From Vespa crabro (lineage: Eukaryota > Arthropoda > Insecta > Hymenoptera > Vespidae): a DNA stretch of 64,000 nt. The notes under the pieces were generated by a model that saw nothing but the letters and a program-made list of their open reading frames with translations, made no database searches and had not been told where the DNA came from. Below, piece by piece: positions 14,055-25,100 of this stretch. Position 1 is the first letter of the stretch, and every line of letters begins with the position of its first letter. Made by a program: the position numbers and the translations under genes. The DNA lies in assembly GCF_910589235.1 (NCBI RefSeq), contig NC_060970.1, positions 1,329,001-1,393,000 on the forward strand, in the 5' to 3' direction.

Positions 14055-15884
14055 TCAATAACCAGCACGGTGGTTCGTCGGCTTCCGGCCAGCTTCTGCA
14101 CAAACCGGAAACTCAGGTTTATCCGTGCAAGTTTTGGCCAGATGGTCTTGCTTCCTACATATATAGCATAAGTTTGTCCTAGGCTTTGTGGCCGGGCACA
14201 CTACAGCAACATGTCCTTTCGCCAGGCACCGGTGGCATCTGAAGGGTCGCTGCCTGAGTCCATTCACCCACACCGATGTACAATTCACGTTTGTCCTGCC
14301 CCTCTTCAGGGCCGCAAGGATGACGGGCACCATAGGCGAGTCAATGGCCTCGCCTAGTCTACCCCTACCAATTCTTACTTTCTCTACATAAATGAGGTTG
14401 AGGTCCGTTTCGGAATGCACCTTTACCAGCGCGTCTCTGATGAAGCTCACTTTGGCGGCCGCATCTAGTCCTACCAACAACATTGTGCTTGTGCGCAAAG
14501 GGCGAGTAACTCTTCCTCCCTGAACGGCATTCTTCAAGGCTTCCGTCATCCGTTCGGCCTTCTCATTTGCCCCTTTGCCTTTTATCCACCATATCATAGC
14601 ACCAATGTGGCCCATCCTGCACGACTTGCTTCCAATCCCTAGGTCTTTAATGTTTATGTTCTCCATGGCCCGGCGGAGTACGTCTCTGTACGTCGTCTCC
14701 TCAGCACAGGATAGAGAATATGAAGCGACTTCCCTTACCAGTTGCCCCCTCTTCTTTCTTCCCTGCACGCCACTCCTCTTCCCCCTTTTCCAAGGGGCGT
14801 TTGCTCCTGTAAGGATTGAGGGACGTTGTTTCCCTTCTTTGATGAAGCCATGAGGGGTGCGTTCGCTTTCCTCGACTGGACTCGTCTCTTTTTCCGGCTA
14901 GTCACCTCATCAAAATTCTTCTGCGGAATTAGTGGATTTCTCACACTTTCCTGTTTCGCAGGGTGTCAAGTGGTCTCAATACGGAATTTCGGTCCTTTGT
15001 GTGGCCCGCCAGATCCAGTCGTTGCTCTATTCGACGTCTGCCGCTGCTGCAGCTGCTGCAGCTGTTGCTGCATACTGCTGACATCCTCCGTCAGCAACCT
15101 CACAGACTCGATTAACTGCTATATTTCCGGAGTCGTTGTCTGATTCCTCTCAGCCAAGGGGTCTACCGATGCATTCCTCTTACCTTTTTTGAGTCGTGCA
15201 ACTTCATCCGTCAACTCCCAATTTTAGCAGTTCCTAGGCCCTGAGTTCAGCCTTTAACTGCGCCATGGCCTCCTTGGTTATGGAAGGATCCCCTGCTCCA
15301 TTTTGAAATCACTTCATTAAGTATTTCATTATTTTTAGCACATCATTATGGGAGCTTTACATTTTACCTGAAATAGAGCCCTTAATGTTGGTAGATTTTC
15401 TCCTCTCTTTATCGGAAACCAGGGTATGATTTGTGGCGAGACCCAAGAACCTGCAAGTCACCACCTGAGACAATAGGGTTTCTTCCGGTACTTCATTGAT
15501 CCACCTCGCCATGTCTACCCTTAACTCCTCTTCATCTGAGGAGTAGATAAGGGGCCTCGCACGTTTGAGCGTTCTCTCCAACATTGTTGACTTCTTGCCG
15601 GAGCGCTGCATGCTCTCCTCGGCCCTGGCATCATTTTGCCACTCTTCCATGTGGCTTTCTTTCCTTCCTAACCTTGCTGACGCATGAGACACACCGCAGA
15701 CCAGGTAGCCTACCTGTGATGTCCTTCCTAATGCAGTATTCCGAGCTGCGACCAGGTTGCCTACCTCGAGTTCATGGCAGTTGCTGGTTAACGACGGCGG
15801 GTGGCCTGCCCTACCACTTCCTAACACCGTCGTGGAGTGGATGTCCCTCCCACTCCCGCTTATACCTTCAGCTGTATTGTCCAT
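14055..15884 (-). pseudogene. ORF1 (Gag-like, CCHC zinc-knuckle protein) of the R1-clade element, broken
   Basis: ORF1 encodes the nucleic-acid-binding protein that packages the retrotransposon RNA. The first intact piece is 175 codons from ATG 15,884 to about 15,357. A glutamine-rich coiled-coil-like stretch (SMQQQLQQLQQRQ) follows near 15,040-15,080, then a basic segment at 14,735-14,944, and a 237-codon frame at 14,055-14,768. That last frame ends in two canonical C-x2-C-x4-H-x4-C knuckles, CHRCLAKGHVAVVC and CYICRKQDHLAKTC. A third motif reads FPVCAEAGRKPTNHRAG, where other R1-clade proteins normally have a first Cys before PVC; here it is Phe. Several stops and frameshifts separate the pieces, most of them between 15,357 and 14,944. 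The gene lies immediately upstream of ORF2. Confidence 0.85.
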
Positions 15885-16107
15885 GATTATAAAGTAGTAT
15901 TAGTGGGAGGCAAGCTCCCCAAAGGAAGGGAAACGAAGGGAAAAAAGCTAGAGAGAGAGAAAAATTAGACTAGGTAATGACAAAAGATCAATGAAAGAAA
16001 TAGCCGTACAAGCCCATTCACGCACCATACACAGTCCCTTTTAGTCTCCTCTTACAACAAGCAGGGTGTACTGTTGGAGTATTCTACTTCCTCTACCTTC
16101 GACGAGA
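15885..16107 (-). other. 5' untranslated leader of the R1-clade element
   Basis: These 223 bases precede the first ORF1 ATG at 15,884 on the minus strand and begin directly at the right target-site duplication. The part near the ORF is pyrimidine-rich on the coding strand, with a CTCTCTCTCT run. I see no repeat monomers and no reading frame worth calling. Non-LTR leaders often carry an internal promoter, but no specific signal is identifiable here. Confidence 0.55.
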
Positions 16108-16118
16108 AAAATATACCG
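16108..16118. repeat. Right copy of target-site duplication of the R1-clade element
   Basis: AAAATATACCG at 16,108-16,118 is an exact match to 10,233-10,243. It is followed by diverged satellite sequence (GTCCAGTCTTTGGGATG) that aligns with the normal CGACTAGTCGAGGGAAAG part of the monomer. Confidence 0.6.
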
Positions 16119-19100
16119 TCCAGTCTTTGGGATGTTATGTGAATACTTCTCGAAACAATGCGGCTGTAGGAATTAGATTTACTTCAACTAGTCGAGGGAA
16201 TGTTCGACTAGGATATATTCCGAGTAGCCGAGGGAAAAATTTGTAAGTGAATCTAGATCTAATGCGTCGGGCAGACATAAAAATATCGCGAATAGTCGAA
16301 GGAAAGTTATGCGAGTGTCTTGTGAACCAATGCGGCCTTTGGTCGTGGTAATATTCGGACCAGTCTAGGGAAACTTATTCGAGAACACTCGAAACCAAGC
16401 GAATGTCGATCTTGGAATCTCTCCGAATCGACGAAGAAGCGATTGCCTTGTCAACCAAAACGACTGTCGGCATTGGGAAAATTCCCAGTGTTATAGTGAA
16501 TGTTATGCGAGTGCCTCTCGAACTAATACGGATGTCGAATTTGGAAACATACCGATTAGTTGAGGAAGATAATGCATGTAACTTATGAACCAATGTGACT
16601 GTCAGACTATGAAATATCAAGGCTTGTCTAGGGAGTGTAAGTGACTTGTGAACCATTACAGCTGTAGGACTTGGAAGTATTCAGACTAGCCGAAAGAAAG
16701 TTATGCGAGTGGCACTCGAAATAATACAGCTTTCGAACTTGGAAATATTTAAACTTGTCGAGGGAAAGATATGCGAGTGATTCTAGATCTAATGCGTCGG
16801 GAGGATTTGAAAATAATTCCACTAGACGCGAAAGTTATGTGAGTGACCTTCGAGCATATGTGGCTTTCGTACTAGGGAATATTCCGACTAGACGAGGGAA
16901 ATTTAATCGAGTGTCTCTCGAACCAATGCGACGTGCTGACTTGGAAATACCCCGAGTAATCGAGGGAAAGTTTTACGAGTAACTTGAGAACCAATGGGAC
17001 TGATTGACTCTGAATTATCCCGACTAGTCGAGGGTGAGATATGTCAGCGACTTCTGAGCCGTTTCGGCTATCGGACATGGTAATATCCCAACACGTCGAG
17101 GGAATTATATGCAAATGCAATTCGAACCGAAGGGACTGTCGGACTTGGAAATATTCCGACTATTCGAGGGAAAGTTATGCGAGGGACTCTCGAACTAATG
17201 TGGCTGAAGAACTTTGAAAAATCCGTCTAATGTTATGCGAGTGATTAGTTAACCAATGCGACTTTCGGTTATGAAAATAGTTCGACTAGTCGACGAAAGA
17301 CTTGCAAGTGCCTCCCGAAAAATGCGGCCTTTGAACTTGGAAATATTCCGACGAGTCGAGGGATAGTTATACGAGTGCCTCTCGAACCAAAACGACTGCC
17401 GGTCTTAGAAATATTCTGTCTAGTGGAGCGTAATATATGCGAATACCTCTCGTACCGAAGCGCCCGTCTGACTTGGATTTATTCCGATTTATCGAGGGAA
17501 AGAAATGCGAGATACTCACAAAGAAATGCGGCTGTCAGACTTGGAAATAATTCGACTAGTCGCGGAAAGTTATGCGAGTGCCTCTCTAACCAATACAGCA
17601 GTTGAACTTGGAAATATTACGACTACACGAGGGAAATTTGCACGAGTGATTCTAGAACTAATGTGACGGTCGGACTTGCAAATATTTCCACTAGTCGGAG
17701 AATGTAATGCAAATGCCTTTCGAACAAATGCGGCTGTTTGTCTAGGAAATATTCCAACTAGTCGGGGGAACTTTAAGAGAGTGCAGCTTGTACCAAAGCG
17801 AATATCGGTCTTGGAATCATTCCGACTAGACGAGGAAAATTCATTCCAATGGTATGTGAACCAAAGCGTCTGTCGGATTTGGGAATATTCCCAGTCGATG
17901 GAATGTTATGCGAATGCCACTCGAACAAAAGCAGTTGTTGGCTTTGGAACTATTTCGACCTGTCGAGGGAAAAGTATGCGGATGCCTCTCTATCTAATGC
18001 GGCTGTTGGATTTTGAAATATCACTACTTGTCGAGGGAAAGTTAGGTCAGTTATTCAGGATCCAATGCGATGGTCGATCCTGGAAGTATTCCCTCAAGTT
18101 GGAGTAAGTAATTCCGGTTCCCCTCGTACAAATGCGGTGTCCGACTAGAACATATTTCTACTATTCCGGTGAAAATTATGCTAGTGACTCTAGATCCAAT
18201 GTAGCGGTCGGATATGAAAAAATACCGACTTGTCGAGGAAATATTATGCGAGTGTCTCTCGAACCAATGGTATTCTCGGGCCTAAAAATATTCCGAATAG
18301 TCGAAAGAAAGTTAAGCGGCTGCCTCGTGCAGCATTACGGCTATTGGTCTTGGAAATATCCCGAATAAACGTAGGAAAGTTATGCGGATGCCTGTAGAAC
18401 AAATTCGGCTGTCAGACTTGGAAATATTCCGACTAGACGAGAAAATGTTATGCGTGTGCTACTCGAACCAAAGCGTATGTCGGACTAAGATGTACTTCAT
18501 CTAGCCGAGGAAACGTTGTGCGAGTAAGTTGAAAATCTTTGCGTCTGTAGGACTTGCTAATACTCCCAAAAGTCGAGGGAAAGTTATGCGATTTACATTG
18601 GAACCAATGCGACGGTCGGACTTGGATATATCCCGATTAGTCGAGAAAAAGATATACGAGTGCTTCTTGAATAAATGGAGCTGTCGAACATGGGAATATT
18701 ACTACTAGTCGAGGTAGAAATATGCCTGTGATTTTAAGACTAATGCGAAGGTCGTGCATAGAAATATTCCGAATAGTCGAGTAAAAGATATGCGTGTGTC
18801 TCTGGAACCATTGCGTCTGTCGGGCTTGGAAACATTCCAACAAGTCGGGGAAATTTATATTTGTGTCTCTCGGAACAATGCAGCTATCGGACTTAAATAT
18901 ATTCCGACTAGTCGATGAAATATTATGCGAGTTATAATGGAACTAATGCGACTGTCGAACTCCAAAATATCCCGTCTAGTTGAGGAGAAATAATGCACGT
19001 GACAATCGAACTAATGCAGCCGTCGGACTTGCGACTAGTCGCGGGTAAGTTATGCTGGTAACTTGTGAGCCAATGCTACTCTCAAGGTTGGAAATATTCC

Positions 19101-22100
19101 GTCTATTCGAGGGAAAATTATGTGGATGCCTCCAGAACCAATGCAGCTGTTGGACTTTGAAATATAATGAATAGTCGTGTCTAAGTTATGCGAGTGTCTC
19201 TTGAACCAAAGCAGCCATCGTACTTGGAAATATTTTGTCTAGTCGAGTGTAAAAATGCGATTGATCGGTGAGTTATGCGATTGATTGTTGATGCGAGTTA
19301 AACCAATGCGACTATCGGACTTGATAATAATTTGACTGGTCGAGAAAATATTATGAAAGTGGCACTCGAACCATTGTGTCAGTCGGACTTAGAAATATTC
19401 CGCTTAGTCGGATGAAAGTTATGCGAGTGCCACTCGATACAAATCTAGTGTCTGTGGTAGTAATCTCATTTGTAGAGCGAAAATTATGCGAGTCATTGGT
19501 GAACCAATGCGACAATGTGAACTAATGAAAATATTTCGACCATTCGAAAGAATATAGTACGATTGCATCACATATTAATGCAACGGTCGGACTTGGAAAA
19601 ATCCCGTCTAGTCTAGAAAAACTTATGCGAGACCCACTCGATCCAATGCGGCTATAGGACTTGAAAAATTTCCGATTGTGCTAGAGAAAGTTATTCGAAT
19701 GTCTATCAAATCAATGCGGCAGTCGGACTTGGAAATATTCCGACTAATCGAGTGAAAGTTATGCCAGTGCCACTCGAGAAAAACCGACTGTCGGACTTAG
19801 TAATATTCAGAATAGTCGAGGGAAAGTTATGCAAGTACCTCTCTAATCAATACGGCTGTCGGACGTGGAAATATTCCGACTATTCAGTTGATTGTTATTC
19901 GATTGCCACTCGGATAATAAAGACTGCCGGCGATGGTAATATTCCGATTAGTCGAAGAAAAGTTATGCGCGTGATTTGTGAACCAATGCGACTGTCGAAA
20001 TTGAAAATGTTCCAATTAGTCGATGAAAATTTTTGTGAGTTTCAATCGACTCAATGCGGTCGTCATACTTGGAAATATTCAAACTACTACTGGGAAAGTT
20101 ATACGAGTTGCTTCTCGGACGTATGCGTCTGTCGGACTTGGAAATATTCCGATTAGTCGAGGGAAATATTTGAGGATATTTCACGACCCAATGCGGCTGA
20201 AATGCTTGGACATATTCCGACTAGTCGGGGAAATTTATGCAGGGTATCGTAGATCCAATGCTACGATCAAACTTAGAAATATCCCGATTAGACGAGGAAA
20301 AGTGATACGAGTGAATCTCGAACAAATATGGCTGTCAGACTAGGAAATAATCCGACTAGTCGGGGGAAATTTATGCAAGTGCCACTCGAGCAAAAGCGAA
20401 TGATGGACCTGGGATCATTCTGCCTAGACAAGCAAACGTTAGTTGAGTGACTTGTGAACAAATGTGACTTTCGGGATAGGGAATATTTCCTGTGGTCGTG
20501 GGAATGTCATACGAATGCCGCTTAAACCAAAGCGATTGTCGGACTTGGAAATATTCCGACTAGTCTAGGAATAGTCATGCGAGGACCACTTGAACCAATG
20601 CGACTGACGGACTTAGTAATATTCCGTCTAATCGTGGGAATGTTAGGCGAGTTCCTCTCGAATCAATGCGACTGTAGTAATTGGAAACATTCCAACTAGT
20701 TAAAAGAATGTTATACGAGTTCCTCTCGAACAAAATTCTACGGTTTGATGTAGAAATAATTCGACTAGTCGGGGGAAACTTATGAGAGAAACTCTCGAAC
20801 CGATGTGACTGTCGGACTTAGCAATATTTCGTCTATTTGAAGAATAGTTATATGAATGCCATGTCAAACAAAGCGTCTTTTAGACCTTGGAATATTCCGC
20901 CTAGACTTCTTAAAGTTATGAGAGTGCCTCCAAAACCAATGCGTGTGTAGGATCTGGAAATATTCCGACTGGACAAGGGAAAGATTCGAGCGTGCCTTTC
21001 AAAACAATGCGGATGTTCGATTATGATATATTTCGTCTATTCGACAGAAGAGTAACTGTCGAACATAGAAATATGCCGACTAGACGAGGGAAAGTTATGC
21101 AAGTTTATTTAAAACTATGGACATGGAAATATTCTGACTAGTCGAGGCAAAGTTATGCGTGTGCCTTTCGTACAAACGAGGCTGTCGGACATAGAAATAT
21201 TCCGACTACACGAAGGAAAGAAATGTGAGTGTCTCCAGATCCAATACAAACGTCGGACTTGCAAATAATCCAGCTATTAGATGAAAACTTATTCAAATTC
21301 CTTCCTTAGCATTGCGACGGTCGGATTTGGAAATAATACGACTTGTCGTTGGAAAGTTATGAGAGCGTCTCTCGAACAAATGTGACTGTCGGAATTTGCA
21401 AATATTACGGTAAACCGTGGGATTTTTATGCGAATGTCTCTCATACTAATGCGATTGACGGACATAGAAATATTTCACCTAAACGAGGGAAAATTATGAG
21501 AGTTTTTCTCCAACCAATGCATTCGTCGATATAGGAAATATTCCGACCATACGAGGAAAGATTTTGCAAGTGCCTCTCACTAAAATGCGATTGTCGGAAC
21601 TAAATATATTTTAAATAGTAGAGTAAAACAAATGCGAGTGTCGTTCGAGCCAACGCGACTTTCGGATTTAGCAATATTCCGCCTATTCAATTGAAAGCTA
21701 TGCTAGTGACTTGTGAACCAAAACGGCATTCGTAATTGGTAATACTCCGACAAAACGAGGGTAGTTTGAGCGAGTGTCTCTGGAATCAATGGGACAGTGG
21801 GACCTAGAAATAGCACCATTAATCAAGTAAAAATAGTGCCAGAGCCTATACATCCAATGCGACTCTCGCACATGGACAAATTCCGACTAGTCTAGCGAAA
21901 GTTATGCGAGTGCCATTCGAAAGTTGCGACAGTCGGTCTTAGATATGTTCCGACTAGTTGAGAGAAAATTATGCGTTTGCCTCCTTCACCAATACGACTG
22001 TCAGGATTGGGAATATTCCGACTAGATGAGGGAAAGTTATGTGAGTACTTCTTCAAACAATGCGGCTGCCTGACTTGGAAAAATTCCGATAAGTTGAGTA

Positions 22101-25100
22101 AAGTGTATGCGAGTCCCTCGCGAGCCAATGCGGGTGTCGGACTTGGAAAAATTCCAAATGGTCTGGTAAAATTTATGTGAGATCCTCTCGAAACAATGCG
22201 ACAGTAGGACTTGGAAATATTATGATAAGTTGAACAAATGATATGCGATGTCCTCAGGAACTAATGTGAATGCATTATATGGAAATATTCCAATTTCTCT
22301 GGAGAAATTTATGAGATTACATCTCGACCTAGAACGACTGCCGTGTTTGGTCATATTCTGACTTGTCGAAAGTAAGATATGCGAGTGGCTCTGGAACCAT
22401 TGTGGCTATCGGACTTGGAAATATTCCAATTAGGCGAGGAAAAGTTATTCAAGTACCTCTCGAACCAATACGGCTGTCGGAACTTGAAATATTCTGTCTA
22501 GTCGACAGAATGTTGTCCAAGTGGCTACCGAACCAATGCAAATGTCTTTCTTGGAAATATTGCGACTAGTTGACGGAATAACATGCGTGTAACATGTGAA
22601 CCAATGAGATTTTTGGACGAGGTAATATTCCGACTAGTCGAGGGAAAATTACGTGAGTTTCTCTCGAACCTATGCGACTGTCGTACTTGGAAATATTCCG
22701 ATTTGTCGGGAGAGTTAAACGAGTTCCTGTCGAAACAATGCGGCTGTCAAAATTGAATAATTTTCGACTAGAGGATGGAAAGTTATACGTGTAACTTGTA
22801 AAACAAAGCGACGGTCGGAATTGGAAATATTCCTAGTTGTCGAGGGAAACTTATGCGTATGCCTGTCGAACAAATGAGGCTGTTGGTCTTGAAAGTTTTC
22901 AGATCAGTCGAGGAAAAGTTATACGAGTGAATCTGTAACCGAAATGGCTGTAAGACTTGTAAATATTTCTACTAGTCGAGGATAATTATACGATTGGCTC
23001 CCGAAACAAAGCGACTGTAGGATTTGGAAATATACCGACTTGTCGGGGAAGTAATGCGAGTAACAATCGATCCAATGCGGCTGACGGACTATCAAATAAC
23101 CCGACTAGTCGCAAGAAAGTTATGTGCTTCCCTCTGGTAACAATGCGCATGTCGGACTTGGTAATATTCCAACTAGTTGGCCGAAAGTTATTTGAGTGCC
23201 TCTCGATCCAATACGTCTGCCAGACTGGAAAATATTTTGACTATTGAGGGTATGTTATGAGAGAGATTCTCAGACCAATTCGGCTGCCGAACATATTCCG
23301 ACGATTCCAGGGTACGTTATGCGAGAGCCGCTATGGTCAATTCGAATGTCAGATCTCAAAATAATCCGATTTGTCCAGGGGAACTTATGTAAGTGAAAGT
23401 TGGAACAAAGCGGTTGTCGGACTTGGAAGTATTCTGGCATGTTGAGAGAAAGATATGCGAGTGCCTCCCGAACCAATGCGGCAGCCGGACTCGGACTGGT
23501 CCGGGAATGTTATGCGACTGCCAATCGGAACAATGCCTCGGTCGGACTTTGAAATTGTTCGAATAGTCGAGCGAAAGTTATTTTTGAACCAACGAGGTTG
23601 TCGGACTTTGAAATATTCCAACTAGTCGAGGTAAGGTTATACGAGTGATACTGGAACAAATGCACCTGTCGAACTTGAAAATATTCCGACTAGTCGAACG
23701 AAAGGTATACGCTTGCCTCTCGAAACAAAGTAACTATCGGACTTGAAAATAGTCCGAGAAGTAGAGGAAAAGTGATGCGAACGCCTCTTGTAACAATGGG
23801 GCTGTATGACTTGGAAATATTTTGACTAGTCGAGGGATAGTTATACGAGTGACTTCTGAACCAATGCGACAGGCGGTATTGGATATATTCCAAGTTGTCG
23901 AAGGTAAGTTATGCGAGTGCCTCTCTTACCAATGCGTCTGTCAGACTAGATTCTATTCCGTCTAGTCGAAGGTAAATTATTCGAGTAACTTGAGAACCAA
24001 TACGACTGTCGGGCTTGGAAATATGCCGACTAATCGACGGAAAGTTATGCGAGGGCTTATTAAACCAATGCTGCTGCCCGACTTGGAAATATACCGATCA
24101 ATCGATGGAAAGTATTGTGAGTGCATCCCGAAACAATACGGCTGCCGGACTTGCACATATTCCGACTTGTCTAGGGAAAGTTATGCCAGTACCTCTCGAT
24201 CTAATTGGACTATCGGACTTACAAACATTCCGACTACACGAGCAACTCTGGATCCAATGCGGTTGTCGGACTAGGTACTATTCCGCCTAGTCGAAGGAAA
24301 GTTATTCATGTGACTTGAAAGCCAATATGATTGTCGGGGTTGGAAATATTCCGATTAGTCGAGGGAAAGTTTTACGAGTGACTCTGCAACCCAAACGGAT
24401 GTCGAACTTGGAATTTTTCCTACTAGTCGAGAGAAATTTTTCCGTGTGTCTCTTGATCAAAGAGACTATAGGACTGTGATATATACCGACTAATCGAACG
24501 AAATTTATGGAAGTGCCACACGAATAAATGCGTCTGTCGAACTTGAAAATATTTTGATCAATCGAGGAAAAGTTGTGCATGTCTTATGAGTTTATGCGAA
24601 TGACGTGTTTGGAAATAATCGATTAGTCGAGTGAAAGTTATGCAAGTGAATTGTGAACCAATGCAACTGTCGGGCTTGGAAATATTCAACTAGTCCAGGG
24701 AAAGATACGCTAGTGCAACTCGATCCAATGCGACTATTGCTCTTGGAAATATTCCTACAAATCGTTGGAAAATTATACAAGTGTCTCTTGAACCAATGTG
24801 ACTGTTGAACTTGGAAGTATACCGACAAGCCGGGGAAAGTGAGGCGAATCCATCTCGAAACAATGCGAATTTCAGAATCAGATGTAATATGACTAGTCGA
24901 GGAAATGTTTTGCAAGTTTTGCTCGAACTAATGCGATTTACGTACTTGGAAATATTCCGCTTAGACGAAGGAAAGTTATGCGAATGATTCCCGAACCAAT
25001 GCAACTGTCGGACTTGAAAATAATCCTACTAGTCGAGGGTAAGTTATTCGAGTTTCTCTACCACCGAAGCGGTTATTGGTCATTAAATATTCCGACTAGT

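Larger units (their letters stand above)
10244..16107 (-). mobile_element. Degenerate R1-clade non-LTR retrotransposon inserted in the satellite
   Basis: A two-ORF non-LTR element of about 5.86 kb lies on the minus strand, with its 5' end near 16,107 and 3' end near 10,244. ORF1 ends in tandem CCHC zinc knuckles. ORF2 has an apurinic-like endonuclease, a reverse transcriptase with a CYADD core and a C-terminal zinc-finger region with an EDTAEHTLV motif, which is the R1-clade layout. Length fits the clade. The strand-specific 3' end finishes AATATAAAA, with no long poly(A). Both ORFs are interrupted by stops and frameshifts, so the copy is dead. The satellite on both sides and the 11-bp duplication show that it inserted into the array. 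It has a distinctly higher GC content than the DNA to the right of the array. Confidence 0.9.

Noticed and set aside
10682..14061. Plus-strand frames inside the R1 element, such as those at 10,749, 11,086 and 13,767
   Set aside because: They are antisense shadows of ORF1 and ORF2; only the minus strand shows family motifs.
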